64,000 nt of DNA from Streptomyces sp. ITFR-16 (lineage in GTDB: Bacteria; Actinomycetota; Actinomycetes; Streptomycetales; Streptomycetaceae). Positions 8,183 to 17,783 of the stretch are shown here, in pieces; the first letter of the stretch is position 1, and each line of letters opens with the position of its first letter. The translations under genes were made by a program, and so were the position numbers. The stretch covers positions 7,750,001 through 7,814,000 of the forward strand of contig NZ_CP134609.1 of the NCBI RefSeq assembly GCF_031844705.1, read 5' to 3'. The notes below the pieces were generated by a model, which saw only the letters and a program-made list of their open reading frames with translations, had not been told where the DNA came from and did not search any database.

Positions 8183-9715
8183 ATGACCCAGACCGTGGAG
8201 TACGACTACGTCGTGGTGGGCGCCGGTACGGCAGGGAGCGTGCTGGCGGCGCGGCTGTCCGAGAACAGCCGGGTGAGCGTCCTGCTGATCGAGGCGGGCG
8301 GCGACGACGACCCCGGCGGCGCGTTATCACTCCCGCCCGCCTGGCCCACCCTTCTGGGTACCGGGCGCAACTGGGGAGAGCGCACCACCGAGCAGGCGTT
8401 CACGGGCACGTCGATTCCCTTGGCCCGAGGGCGCGGGCTCGGCGGTTCGTCGGCCATCAACGCCATGGTGTTCACCCGTGGACACCGCTCCGCCTACGAC
8501 GCCTGGGCCGACGCCGGGGCGAAGGGGTGGGGCTTCGACGAACTGCTCCCGTATCTCAAGCGGAGCGAGAGCGCCCATGGCCGTGACGCCGGGGCGCGGG
8601 GGCAGGACGGGCCCCTGAGAACGGCTCCGGCACACCGTCCCAGCCCCGTCCTCACGGACTGTCTGGAGGCGGCGGCCGAGGCCGGCTTCCCCCGGGCCCG
8701 GGACATCAGCTCGGGACTGGACGAGGGGTTCGGCCTGCCGGACCTGAGCATCGTCGGAGGGCGCAGGCAGAGCGCCGCCGACGCGTACCTCCGCCCGGCG
8801 GCCGGACGGGGCAACCTGACCGTGGTGACGGACGCGCCGGTGCACCGAGTCCGGATCACCGCAGACCGGTGCACGGGCGTGCTCTACCGCGACGCCCAGG
8901 GGGACGAGGTCGCCGTCGGAGCGGCCCGGGAGGTGATCCTCGCGGCCGGCGCGATCGGCACCCCGCACCTGCTGATGCTGTCCGGCATCGGCCCCGAGGC
9001 ACATCTGCGGGCGACCGGGATCGACGTGGTGCACCCGCTTCCCGGCGTCGGCGCCAACCTCCAGGACCACGTCATGGCGAGCGTGGTGTACTCCGCCGCC
9101 CGCCCCGTGCCCGCAGGTCGCAACAACCACGGCGAGGCACTCGGGCTGCTGCGCAGCTCGGACCGGGTCGACGCCCCCGATCTGCAGATCATCTTCGTCG
9201 ACGTCCCGCAGTACGCGGGCGCGTTCACCGGCCCGGGGGAGGGATACACCCTCAACGTCTCGCTGATGCGCCCGCACAGCCACGGCACGGTCCGCCTGGC
9301 CTCGGCCGACCCCACCGACTCCCCGCTCATCGACCCGCGCTACTACGCCGATGCCCGGGACCTCGCGGCGATGGTGGCAGGGGTCCGGGCGGCCAGGACC
9401 ATCGGGAGCGCGTCGGCCCTGGACACCTGGCGCGGCGCCGAGGTGGTCCCCGGCCCGGAGGTGAACGACGACGCGGAGATCGGCGCGTACCTGAGAGCGG
9501 CGGCGGCCTCGTACTTCCATCCGGTGGGGACGTGCCGGATCGGCACGGACGAAGGCGCCGTGGTCGACGAGCAGTTGAAGCTCCGAGGTCTGCGGGGCCT
9601 GCGCATCGCCGACGCCTCCGTCATGCCGTCGATCGTCTCCGGCAACACGAACGCGACCGTCTACGGCATCGCGGAGCGCGCCGCCGCGCTCGTCGCCGCG
9701 TCGACGGATTTCTGA
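8183..9715 (+). CDS. GMC family FAD-dependent oxidoreductase (alcohol/choline dehydrogenase type)
   Basis: 510 residues from ATG 8183, with AAGGGA 5 bases upstream. YDYVVVGAGTAGSVLAARLS is the N-terminal FAD-binding fold, LARGRGLGGSSAINAMVF is GMC signature 1 and AGAIGTPHLLMLSGIG is GMC signature 2. The C-terminus has SYFHPVGTCRIG, with the catalytic His of the substrate domain. Members oxidise primary alcohols to aldehydes. With the aldehyde dehydrogenase at 11430 and the esterase at 9805 it suggests stepwise use of an ester-linked alcohol, although the exact substrate is inference. It is probably repressed by the divergent CGNR regulator. Confidence 0.93.
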   Translation: MTQTVEYDYVVVGAGTAGSVLAARLSENSRVSVLLIEAGGDDDPGGALSLPPAWPTLLGTGRNWGERTTEQAFTGTSIPLARGRGLGGSSAINAMVFTRGHRSAYDAWADAGAKGWGFDELLPYLKRSESAHGRDAGARGQDGPLRTAPAHRPSPVLTDCLEAAAEAGFPRARDISSGLDEGFGLPDLSIVGGRRQSAADAYLRPAAGRGNLTVVTDAPVHRVRITADRCTGVLYRDAQGDEVAVGAAREVILAAGAIGTPHLLMLSGIGPEAHLRATGIDVVHPLPGVGANLQDHVMASVVYSAARPVPAGRNNHGEALGLLRSSDRVDAPDLQIIFVDVPQYAGAFTGPGEGYTLNVSLMRPHSHGTVRLASADPTDSPLIDPRYYADARDLAAMVAGVRAARTIGSASALDTWRGAEVVPGPEVNDDAEIGAYLRAAAASYFHPVGTCRIGTDEGAVVDEQLKLRGLRGLRIADASVMPSIVSGNTNATVYGIAERAAALVAASTDF

Positions 9716-9804
9716 TCCGCCCGGACACCGGAGAGGCACCCGCCCCCGGCCCGGACACCTTCCCGTACACCTCCTTGCAGACGACCCTGAACAGGAAGAA
9801 CGTC

Positions 9805-11433
9805 ATGAAACGCACTCCCGTCCTGCTCGCCGCGGGCCTCCCGCTGATCGCGGCGGCGGTGTTCCTGCCGACGGCGTCGGCGGAGACCGTGGCCGCCGGT
9901 TCCGCGCCCCTCAACTGCTCGGCCGTGTCCGTGAAGCCCCCGGCGGGCACCGAGGTGGAGCACGTGACCGCGGTGCGACAGGCGGGCGGAACCGTCGAGG
10001 TGGAGTCCGGGCCGCTGGCCGGCTCGGTCACCGATGTCCCCGCCTACTGCGAGGTGACGCTCACGCTCACCCACCCCGGCGCCGGCGACCACGCGAAGGT
10101 ACGGGTCTGGCTGCCCGCGACCGGGTGGAACGGACGGTTCCAGGCCCTCGGCGGCAGCGCCTACGCGGCGGGGGACAACGGCCTGGGGCTGGCCGGCGCG
10201 GTCAAGCAGGGCTATGCCGCCGCGACCACCGACGCGGGCGTCGGCGATCTCCTCGACACCACCTGGGCGCTGGACGGCAAGGGCAGGATCAACACCCCGC
10301 TGCTGAAGAACTTCGCCGAACGGTCCCAGCACGACGCGGCCGTGGTCGCCAAGCAGGTGGTCGCCGAGGTGTACGGAAGGGCCGCCTCGTACGCGTACTT
10401 CAACGGCTGCTCGACCGGTGGCCGCGAGGGGTACATGGAGGCCCAGCGCCACCCCGACGACTTCGACGGCATTCTCGCCGGCGCACCCGCGATCAACTGG
10501 GACGAGTTCGAGGTCGCGACGCTGTGGCCGCAGGTCGTGATGAACGAGGAGCGGGCCTACCCCACCTCCTGCGAGTTCAAAGCCGTCAACGAGGCCGTCC
10601 TCAAGGCGTGCGACACGCTCGACGGGGCCAAGGACGGGCTGGTCGCCGACGTGAGCCGGTGCGCCTACGACCCCCGCGAACTGATCGGCACGAAGACCGT
10701 GTGCGACGGCGAGGAAGGGGTCTTCACGGCGGCGGACGCGGCCGTCGTACGCAAGATCTGGGACGGTCCCCGCACGACGGCGGGCGGAAGGCTCTGGTAC
10801 GGCCTGCCGGTCGGCGCCGACTTCGAGCCCCTGGCGGCGTCCGCGCCCGACGACGGCAACGTCAAGGGCACGCCGTTCTCCGTACCGGCGGCCTGGGTCG
10901 CGACGTTCGTCAAGAAGCAGCCCTCCTTCGACACCTCGACGCTCACCTCCGGCCAGTTCACCCGGCTGTTCCGGCAGTCCCAGGCGGAGTTCGGCTCCGT
11001 GATCGGCTCCGACGACCCGGACCTGTCGGGCTTCCGCGACTCCGGTGGCAAGCTCCTCACCTGGCACGGCCAGGCCGACCAGCTGATCCCCACCCAGGGC
11101 ACGGTGGACTACCGCGAGCGCGTGGAGCGGCAGATGGGCGGCTCGCACCGGGTGGACGACTTCTACCGGCTCTTCCTTGCCCCGGGCACGGCCCACTGCG
11201 GGCTCAGCGGCAGGACCGACGACCTGGGCGCCCTCAGGGCCTGGGTCGAGCAGGGGCGCGCCCCCGGCACGCTGACGGCCGCCCTGACCGATGCCTCCGG
11301 CGGGACGGTCACGCGCGAGCTGTGCCGCTACCCCTTGGTCTCCCGCTATGCCGGCGACGGTGCCCCGGCCACCGCCGAGGCTTTCGACTGCGTGCGCGCC
11401 GCCCGGTCGGAGCCCCGCGGCAGCGCGTTCTAG
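9805..11433 (+). CDS. Secreted tannase/feruloyl esterase family hydrolase
   Basis: 542 residues with an N-terminal signal peptide (MKRTPVLLAAGLPLIAAAVF, cleavage near TASAE). ATG 9805 has AGGAAG 6 bases upstream. YFNGCSTGGREGYMEAQRHP contains the nucleophile Ser in the CSTGGR motif of the tannase/feruloyl esterase family; GQADQLIPTQGT supplies the acid and GTAHCGLSG the His. It hydrolyses esters of gallic, ferulic or similar phenolic acids outside the cell. It starts 89 bases after the GMC oxidoreductase gene and is probably co-transcribed with it. It converges on the aldehyde dehydrogenase with a 4-base overlap at the stops. Confidence 0.92.
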   Translation: MKRTPVLLAAGLPLIAAAVFLPTASAETVAAGSAPLNCSAVSVKPPAGTEVEHVTAVRQAGGTVEVESGPLAGSVTDVPAYCEVTLTLTHPGAGDHAKVRVWLPATGWNGRFQALGGSAYAAGDNGLGLAGAVKQGYAAATTDAGVGDLLDTTWALDGKGRINTPLLKNFAERSQHDAAVVAKQVVAEVYGRAASYAYFNGCSTGGREGYMEAQRHPDDFDGILAGAPAINWDEFEVATLWPQVVMNEERAYPTSCEFKAVNEAVLKACDTLDGAKDGLVADVSRCAYDPRELIGTKTVCDGEEGVFTAADAAVVRKIWDGPRTTAGGRLWYGLPVGADFEPLAASAPDDGNVKGTPFSVPAAWVATFVKKQPSFDTSTLTSGQFTRLFRQSQAEFGSVIGSDDPDLSGFRDSGGKLLTWHGQADQLIPTQGTVDYRERVERQMGGSHRVDDFYRLFLAPGTAHCGLSGRTDDLGALRAWVEQGRAPGTLTAALTDASGGTVTRELCRYPLVSRYAGDGAPATAEAFDCVRAARSEPRGSAF

Positions 11434-12893
11434 GGGGTCGGCATGAACACGGCCTTGGTCTCCAGGAAGCTCTCCAGCCCCTCGGGACCGCCCTCGCGGC
11501 CCTGTCCCGACAGCTTCCTGCCGCCGAACGGCACGCCGGCCGAGATCTCGAAGCCATTGACCGCGAGATGACCCGCCTTCACGCGGAGAGCCACCTCGAA
11601 GGCACGCTCGACGTCGGCGCCGAACACACTGCCGCTCAGGCCGAAGTCCGTGTCGTTGGCGAGGCGGACGGCCTCGTCGACGTCGCGGTACCCCTGCACG
11701 GTCACCACCGGGCCGAAGATCTCCTCGCGGGCGATCGTCATCTCCGGTGCGGCCTGTGTGAACACGGTGGGCTCGATGTAGTACCCCCGGTCGAAGCCGG
11801 GGCTCCTTCCGCCACCGATGAGAAGCCGGGCCCCTTCCGCCCGGCCGGCCTCGATGTACCCGAGCACACGGTCGTACTGGCGCGCGTCGAGGACGGGGCC
11901 CATGTCGGTCGCCGTGTCCCAGGGGTCGCCGACCCACAGTCTCCGTACGGCGGACACGTACGCCTCCTCGACCTCCGCCGTGCGGTGCAGGGGAGCGAGG
12001 ATGCGGGTCTGGGCGAAGCAGATCTGGCCGGAGAACGGCATCGTGAACGGGGTGAGGGCGCACAGCGCCGTCGACAGGTCCGCGTCGTCGAGGAGGATCG
12101 CGGCCGACTTGCCGCCCAGTTCGAGCGTCGTCCGGGCCATACGCCGGGCGGCGGCCTCGGCGATCCGCAGCCCCGTGGGCACACTGCCGGTGAAACTGAT
12201 CTTGTCCACACCGGCACTCGCCACCAGCTCGGCGGACTCCCGCGCACCGGCCGTGACGACGTTGAGAACCCCCGGTGGCAGACCGGCCGCCGCTGCGGCC
12301 TCCGCGATCACCAGGGCGTCGAGGGGGCTCTCGACCGGGGACTTGAGGATCACCGTGCAGCCGGCGGCCGGCGCGGCGGGAACCTTGTGGGCGAAGATGT
12401 TGAAGGTGGCGTTCCAGGGGGCGATGAGCGCGGCCACCCCGACCGGTTCCCGTACGACCCGGGCATGGCCGCGCCGCGTGGGGCGCCGCTCGCCGAACGC
12501 GTACCCGCCGAGAAGTTCCGTGAAGTGGTCGAACCGATCCTCACCGGCGTGGATGAGCCCCTGGGCGAAGCGGACGGGAGCCCCGACCTGAGCCGTCCAC
12601 AGCCGGGCCAGCAGGGTAAGGCGCCCGCGCACCTCGTCGGCGAACCTCCGCAGATACGCGGCGCGTTCGGGGGCGGTCATGCGGGGCCACGGTCCAGTGT
12701 CGAAGGCGGCACGGGCGGCTGCCACGGCATGTTCCACCTCGGCACCGCTCGCCAGCAGCAGGCTCAGCACCTCTTCCTCGGAGACCGGGGAGACGAGGGA
12801 GACGCGACGGGCGGACGCGGCGGGGACCCAGTGCCCGTCGATGTAGAAGCAGTTGAGGAACTCGTCCGGAAGATCAACAGTGAACGCAGACAT
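11430..12893 (-). CDS. Aldehyde dehydrogenase (NAD-dependent)
   Basis: 487 residues. FNCFYIDGHWVPA opens the family fold, APWNATFNIFAHKVPAAPA is the cofactor-binding stretch, KISFTGSVPTG the nucleotide loop, TLELGGKSA the general-base Glu, and SGQICFAQTRI holds the catalytic Cys. The end GVPFGGRKLSGQGREGG is also typical. It oxidises an aldehyde to an acid and could finish the oxidation begun by the GMC enzyme. It is convergent with the esterase gene and its 5' end is only 28 bases from the divergent methyltransferase start, so both promoters sit in a very short region or overlap the coding sequence. Confidence 0.93.
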   Translation of the reverse strand: MSAFTVDLPDEFLNCFYIDGHWVPAASARRVSLVSPVSEEEVLSLLLASGAEVEHAVAAARAAFDTGPWPRMTAPERAAYLRRFADEVRGRLTLLARLWTAQVGAPVRFAQGLIHAGEDRFDHFTELLGGYAFGERRPTRRGHARVVREPVGVAALIAPWNATFNIFAHKVPAAPAAGCTVILKSPVESPLDALVIAEAAAAAGLPPGVLNVVTAGARESAELVASAGVDKISFTGSVPTGLRIAEAAARRMARTTLELGGKSAAILLDDADLSTALCALTPFTMPFSGQICFAQTRILAPLHRTAEVEEAYVSAVRRLWVGDPWDTATDMGPVLDARQYDRVLGYIEAGRAEGARLLIGGGRSPGFDRGYYIEPTVFTQAAPEMTIAREEIFGPVVTVQGYRDVDEAVRLANDTDFGLSGSVFGADVERAFEVALRVKAGHLAVNGFEISAGVPFGGRKLSGQGREGGPEGLESFLETKAVFMPTP

Positions 12894-12921
12894 GAGTGCC
12901 CATCACATGGTCGGAGGAAGC

Positions 12922-13812
12922 ATGGTGGAGGCCATCGGCAAACGTACCGGTGTGGACGAAGGGGTCGGGCGTACGGCGTTGATGGTGGCCGCCGCACGCG
13001 CCATCGAGTGCGGCCGCCCCGACGCCCTGGCCAGGGACACCTACGCCGAGCACTTCGTACGCGCAGCCCGGGCCGCCGCCGACTGGCCCGTCCACCCCGA
13101 CCAGGTGCCCGGCCGGGACACCGACCCGCTCTGGGGAAGGCTGGCGCGCTTCTTCGGGCTGCGCACCCGGGTGTTCGACGACTTCCTGCTGGAGTGTGCG
13201 GCAGCCGGCGCCCACCAGATCGTCATCCTGGGCGCGGGACTGGACTCCCGCGCCTACCGGCTGCCGTGGCCGCCGGGCCGCACGGTCTTCGAGATCGACC
13301 AGGAAGGGGTCCTCGCCTTCAAGCAGGCGGTCCTCGACTCCCTGGACGCGGAGCCGAAGGCCGTACGCCGCCCGATCGCCGTGGACATGCGGCTCGACTG
13401 GATCGGGCCCCTGACCGCGGCGGGCTTCGATCCGGCTCGGCCGACGGTCTGGCTGGCCGAGGGGCTGGTGCCGTACCTGCCCCCCGACGCGGAGCGGAAT
13501 CTCATCGCCACCATCGCCGCGCACAGCGTCGCGGGAAGCGCCCTGTGCTACGAGGTGAAGGAGGGCCTGAAGCCTGCCGGGGAGTTCGGCTACCCCCTCC
13601 ACACCGTGGTACGTGAGCGGATCGGCGTCGACCTGTCGGCCCTGTTCAACGCGGAGCCCCGGCCGGACTCCGCTGCGGACCTGGCCGCGCGCGGGTGGAC
13701 CACGACCGTCCGCACGCCCTTCGACTTCACCCGGCAGCACGGCCGCGGCCCCCTCCCGGAGAAGGACGACACGCTCGCCGCCAACCGGTGGGTCTTCGCC
13801 TCCACGCCATAG
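12922..13812 (+). CDS. Class I SAM-dependent methyltransferase (mycobacterial Rv-type family)
   Basis: 296 residues from ATG 12922, chosen because GGAGGAAG lies just upstream; in-frame ATGs at 12892 and 12907 lack this. MVEAIGKRTGVDEGVGRTALMV and HQIVILGAGLDSRAYRLPWP (SAM-binding glycine loop, then Asp) are the hallmarks of the actinobacterial SAM methyltransferase family that includes leucine carboxyl methyltransferase relatives. VWLAEGLVPYLPPDAERNL is the second family block. Substrates of this family are mostly unknown; O-methylation of a carboxylate or a hydroxyl is likely. Confidence 0.9.
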   Translation: MVEAIGKRTGVDEGVGRTALMVAAARAIECGRPDALARDTYAEHFVRAARAAADWPVHPDQVPGRDTDPLWGRLARFFGLRTRVFDDFLLECAAAGAHQIVILGAGLDSRAYRLPWPPGRTVFEIDQEGVLAFKQAVLDSLDAEPKAVRRPIAVDMRLDWIGPLTAAGFDPARPTVWLAEGLVPYLPPDAERNLIATIAAHSVAGSALCYEVKEGLKPAGEFGYPLHTVVRERIGVDLSALFNAEPRPDSAADLAARGWTTTVRTPFDFTRQHGRGPLPEKDDTLAANRWVFASTP

Positions 13813-13831
13813 GGACCGGGGCGGGGAGGGC

Positions 13832-13855
13832 GGGGCGGCACAACCAGGCCGCCCC
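13832..13855. terminator. Hairpin terminator after the methyltransferase gene
   Basis: GGGGCGGC (13832-13839) and GCCGCCCC (13848-13855) form a perfect 8-bp stem with an 8-base loop, 20 bases past the stop. A run of Cs follows instead of Us, which is common for Streptomyces terminators. Confidence 0.6.
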
Positions 13856-13930
13856 CCCCCGGGGCGGACGTCCCCGGCCGCTCACGTGTGTCGGGACGGG
13901 GCGCCGGGGAGCGGGCCCTAGATTGGCCGG

Positions 13931-14701
13931 ATGGACGAGCGGGAGCGTGCGGAGGGCTGGCGGAGCAGCGCCGCACATGTGACGGTGCCGGCGGTCCTGG
14001 CCGCGGTTCCCGCACTCAAACTCTCGTGGACGCTCGGCGGCGGGGGCGCGGCCCGGGACGCCCTGGCCGTCATGGGGCCGGGCAACTGGTTCGACATCAT
14101 CACCGACATGTTCCTGTTCGAGCCGCTGCTCGCGACGGTGCTGGCCGTGGTCGTCTCGCACGCCGTCTACGCCTACATCGCGGCCAGGGGCGGGGCGGCC
14201 GCCCGCCGGAACACCCCCGCCCCGGCGGTCGCGGGCATCGCCGCGCTCGTGCCGGCCGCACTGGCCCTGGTCGTCGGCTCCTTCAACGGCGTGTGGTGGG
14301 GCCTTGCCTGCGGCGTCCTGGCCTATGTGGTGCGGCTCGGTGTGATCGCCGAGTACGCGACCGGCCGGCGCCACGCCACCACCGGCAGACGCTCGAAGGA
14401 GAAGGCCGGCACCCGCCTTCAGCGCGCGGCCGACGTGCTGTGGATCGCGGTGCTCGTGCTGGGGGTCGTCGTGCTGCCCCTGCTGTCCCTCACCGCCGCC
14501 GTGGACGGACGGTCCTGGGCCGGCGTGGTCCGGTGCGACGTCGACACCGGCGGCGGAGCCGAACGGGCCCGGATGATCGAGCTGGAACGCAAGGGCGACG
14601 GTGTCGTCGGCTGGGACATCACGCACGGCGAGGTGGCCAACGGAAACCGCTGTGCCACGGACGAGGACGACGTCGTCCGCGCGCCCTGGTGGCGCGGCTG
14701 A
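13931..14701 (+). CDS. Hypothetical integral membrane protein
   Basis: 256 residues. Hydrophobic segments lie at about residues 17-32, 58-80, 98-120, 122-135 and 171-192, with loops rich in Arg and Lys, so it is a multi-spanning membrane protein with a short polar C-terminal domain ending VVRAPWWRG. I do not recognise a functional family. Start MDERERAEGWRSS at 13931; the ribosome binding site is weak. It is bounded upstream by the hairpin at 13832 and downstream by 136 bases before the transporter gene, so it is probably a single-gene unit. Confidence 0.7.
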   Translation: MDERERAEGWRSSAAHVTVPAVLAAVPALKLSWTLGGGGAARDALAVMGPGNWFDIITDMFLFEPLLATVLAVVVSHAVYAYIAARGGAAARRNTPAPAVAGIAALVPAALALVVGSFNGVWWGLACGVLAYVVRLGVIAEYATGRRHATTGRRSKEKAGTRLQRAADVLWIAVLVLGVVVLPLLSLTAAVDGRSWAGVVRCDVDTGGGAERARMIELERKGDGVVGWDITHGEVANGNRCATDEDDVVRAPWWRG

Positions 14702-14837
14702 GGCCGAGGCCCGGCGCCGGGGGAGCGCCGTCATCGGCACGCGGCCATCTGATCACTCGATTGCTCGCATAAATGTCCCCGCCCGCCCTCGGGTGGTGAC
14801 GTTGGCCCGACGGGCTGTCGAGATGTGAGGACATGAC

Positions 14838-16289
14838 ATGGTTCAGGGCTTCTCCAGGGAACCGGGCACCCACGGGCCGTTGACCGAGGTGCCGCCGGAG
14901 GGACTGCGGAAGATCACCCTGTGGGCGACCGCGATCGCCGTGGGCGGTTTCCTGTTCGGTTTCGACACCGGCGTGGTCTCGGGTGCCCTGCTCTACGTCA
15001 AGAAGGACTTCCACCTGAACTCCTTCGAGCAGGGCAGCGTGGTCAGCGTCCTGCTCATCGGCGCGGTGATCGGCGCCACCTCGGCCGGCCGGCTGTCCGA
15101 CCGGTACGGCCGGCGCAAGCTGCTGGGCGCGATCGGCGTGGTGTTCATCTTCGGCACGGCGATCGTCACCGCGGCGAGCGGCTACGTGATGCTCATGGCC
15201 GGCCGGGTGATTCTCGGCCTCGCCGTCGGAGCCGCGTCGGCGACCGTACCGGTCTACCTGTCGGAGATCTCACCGACGAAGATCCGCGGCCGGCTGCTCA
15301 CCATGAACCAGCTGATGATCACGCTCGGCATCCTGGTCGCCTACCTCGTCAACCTCGCGTTCGCGAGCAGCGAGATGTGGCGGGCGATGTTCGCCGTCGG
15401 AGCGATTCCGGCCGCGCTGCTGGTGGCGTCCTCGCTGTGGCTGCTGCCCGAGTCCCCGCAGTGGCTCATCGCCCACGGCCAGGTCGAACGCGCCCGCAGA
15501 GGCATCGCCTCGGTCACCGACGAGGCCACGGCGGACGAGCTGATCGCACGCGCCCAGCAGCGGATCGGCTCGGACCGCGAGAAGCGGAAGCAGAACGCCG
15601 CCACCGGCGGCCAGGGCGCCAGGCGGCTCCTCGCCCCGGACGTCCGGCCGGCCCTCGTCGTCGGGCTGACCCTGGCCGCCGTACAGCAGTTCGGCGGCAT
15701 CAACACGATCATCTACTACGCACCGACCATCATCCAGCAGACCGGCATGAACGCGTCGAACTCGATCTTCTACTCCGTGTTCATCGGCGTCATCAACCTC
15801 GTCATGACGCTCGTCGCGATCCGCCTGGTCGACCGCGCGGGCCGCCGCCCCATGGTCCTCGTCTCGCTCGCCCTGATGGCCGTGTCCATCTTCATGCTGG
15901 GGCTGGCGTTCATCGTCGGGATGAACTCGGTGCTGACCCTGCTCTTCATGGTCATCTACATCGCCGCGTACGCCGGCGGCCTCGGCCCGGTCTTCTGGAC
16001 CCTGCTCGGAGAGATCTTCCCGCCCTCCGTCAGGGCCGAGGGCTCCAGCCTGTCCACGGCCGTCAACTGGATCGCCAACTTCATCATCAGCCTCGCCTTC
16101 CTGCCCCTGGCCAACGCCATCGGCCAGGGCGAGACCTTCTGGATCTTCGCCGGGATCTGCGTCCTCGCCTTCGTCTTCGTCAGCCGCTACGTGCCGGAGA
16201 CCCGCGACCGCGACCCCGAGCAGATCGAGGCGGCGCTGCAGTCCCGCTTCGGCCACACGCCCGACACCCAGCCCGCCAAGACCGTCTGA
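14838..16289 (+). CDS. MFS sugar/proton symporter (sugar porter family)
   Basis: 483 residues, 12 membrane segments. The N-terminus FLFGFDTGVVSGALLYVKKD, the loop GRLSDRYGRRKLLGAIG, PESPQWLIAHG after helix 6, QQFGGINTIIYYAPTI in helix 7 and VPETRDRDPEQIE at the end are the conserved sugar porter motifs. It would import a hexose, pentose or inositol with protons. The stop lies 53 bases before the glucose-6-phosphate dehydrogenase-like gene, so the two are probably co-transcribed: import, then oxidation of the phosphorylated sugar. Exact sugar specificity cannot be read from the sequence. Confidence 0.93.
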   Translation: MVQGFSREPGTHGPLTEVPPEGLRKITLWATAIAVGGFLFGFDTGVVSGALLYVKKDFHLNSFEQGSVVSVLLIGAVIGATSAGRLSDRYGRRKLLGAIGVVFIFGTAIVTAASGYVMLMAGRVILGLAVGAASATVPVYLSEISPTKIRGRLLTMNQLMITLGILVAYLVNLAFASSEMWRAMFAVGAIPAALLVASSLWLLPESPQWLIAHGQVERARRGIASVTDEATADELIARAQQRIGSDREKRKQNAATGGQGARRLLAPDVRPALVVGLTLAAVQQFGGINTIIYYAPTIIQQTGMNASNSIFYSVFIGVINLVMTLVAIRLVDRAGRRPMVLVSLALMAVSIFMLGLAFIVGMNSVLTLLFMVIYIAAYAGGLGPVFWTLLGEIFPPSVRAEGSSLSTAVNWIANFIISLAFLPLANAIGQGETFWIFAGICVLAFVFVSRYVPETRDRDPEQIEAALQSRFGHTPDTQPAKTV

Positions 16290-16342
16290 CGTCCGGCCCC
16301 GGCCGCCGACCGGCACCCCGTCCCGCAGAAAGGACGCTCACG

Positions 16343-17767
16343 ATGAGCGACACCCTCATCAGCCCGCCCGAGCTCGAACGCTCCGACGCCCTGGTGCTCT
16401 TCGGTATCTCCGGCGACCTGGCCAAGAAGATGCTGCTGCCCGCCCTCTACCGGCTCACCGAGTCCGGCAGGCTCACCGTGCCGGTCATCGGGGTCGCGGC
16501 CACCGACTGGGACGACGACGCACTGCGCGCACACGCGCGCGAGGCGATCACCGCCGGGGGAGCGGACATCGACGAGGAGGTCTTCGCCCGGTTCGCCGCC
16601 GGTCTGTCCCTCGTCACCGGCGACTTCACCGACGCCGCCACCTTCGCCCGTCTGCGTGAGGCCCTGACCGGATTCGGATTCGTCACGCACTACCTGGCGA
16701 TCCCGCCCGCCCTGTTCACCACGGTCGCCGCCGCGCTGGCCGGGGCGGGCCTCAACCGCGACGCCCGCCTGGTCGTGGAGAAGCCCTTCGGACACGACAC
16801 CGCCTCCGCGCGGAAGCTCCAGGACGATCTGGGCGCCCACTTCGACGACGACCACCTCCTGCGGGTCGACCACTTCCTGGGCAACCGCGCCGTCGAGAGC
16901 CTGATGGTCTCCCGCTTCGCCAACACCCTCCTGGCCCCGATCTGGCACCGCGCCTACGTGGACAACGTCCAGATCTCCCTCGTCGAGGACTTCGACGTCG
17001 CCGACCGAGGCTCCTTCTACGACGCCGTGGGCTGCCTGCGGGACGTCGTCCAGAACCACATGCTCCAGGTCCTGGCCCTCCTCGCGATGGACCCGCCGAG
17101 CGTCACCAACGCCCGGGCACAGGGCCTGGAGAAGTGGCGCGTCCTGCACGCGACCCGCTCGATGGACCCGGCCGAGACCGTGCGCGGCCAGTACGACGGC
17201 TACCGGGACGTCGAGGGCGTGGCGCCGCACTCCACCACCGAGACCTACTTCGCTACCCGCCTGTTCATCGACAACTGGCGCTGGGCGGGCGTGCCCTTCT
17301 ACCTCCGCAGCGGCAAGGCCCTGGCCCTGTCCGCCACCGAAGTCGTCGTGGAACTGCGCAAGCCGCCCCTGGAACTCTTCGGCGGCCAGAACACGCAGCC
17401 CTCCTCCAACCTCATCCGCTTCCGCATCGACGGCGACACCGGCATCAGGGCGGACCTGATGCTGCGCAAACCCGACAGCGACAGCGGTCCGGTCACCGTC
17501 CCCGTCGGAGTCGACTTCGCCCAGGTCCTGGGCAGGCAGGAACTCCCGTACGAGAACATCCTCCACGGAGCCGTCGTGGGCGACCCCGAGTGCTTCGCCT
17601 TCTTCCCCGGCATCCTGGAGTGCTGGCGCATCGTGGACCCCGTACTGGCCCCCGCCGAGGCGCCGCTGCCCTATGCGCCGGGGAGCTGGGGCCCGGAGGC
17701 GGCCGACGCGCTCCCGGGCCTGAAGCGGTGGCACCAGCCGAGCCGCCGCCTCTTCGACTCCGCCTGA
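16343..17767 (+). CDS. Glucose-6-phosphate dehydrogenase paralogue (Zwf family)
   Basis: 474 residues from ATG 16343 with AAAGGA 8 bases upstream. VLFGISGDLAKKMLLPALY is the NADP-binding start and LVVEKPFGHD is present, as are LRDVVQNHMLQVLALLAMDP (catalytic His region) and FYLRSGKAL. The active-site signature usually written RIDHYLGKE is RVDHFLGNRA here: the conserved Lys that contacts the sugar phosphate is Asn. Family membership is clear, but activity or substrate may differ from ordinary glucose-6-phosphate dehydrogenase. It lies between a sugar transporter and a FUSC membrane protein. Confidence 0.85.
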   Translation: MSDTLISPPELERSDALVLFGISGDLAKKMLLPALYRLTESGRLTVPVIGVAATDWDDDALRAHAREAITAGGADIDEEVFARFAAGLSLVTGDFTDAATFARLREALTGFGFVTHYLAIPPALFTTVAAALAGAGLNRDARLVVEKPFGHDTASARKLQDDLGAHFDDDHLLRVDHFLGNRAVESLMVSRFANTLLAPIWHRAYVDNVQISLVEDFDVADRGSFYDAVGCLRDVVQNHMLQVLALLAMDPPSVTNARAQGLEKWRVLHATRSMDPAETVRGQYDGYRDVEGVAPHSTTETYFATRLFIDNWRWAGVPFYLRSGKALALSATEVVVELRKPPLELFGGQNTQPSSNLIRFRIDGDTGIRADLMLRKPDSDSGPVTVPVGVDFAQVLGRQELPYENILHGAVVGDPECFAFFPGILECWRIVDPVLAPAEAPLPYAPGSWGPEAADALPGLKRWHQPSRRLFDSA

Positions 17768-17783
17768 ACCGCACCCGGACGAC

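Noticed and set aside
10125..13616. A forward 1163-codon open frame across the esterase and aldehyde dehydrogenase
   Set aside because: Arg/Pro/Gly-rich shadow in another frame of real genes; no domain or consistent codon bias.
14921..17767. A 948-codon open frame that seems to fuse the transporter region to the Zwf-like enzyme
   Set aside because: Its first part is an off-frame shadow of the transporter; only the portion from ATG 16343, with its own ribosome binding site, is real.
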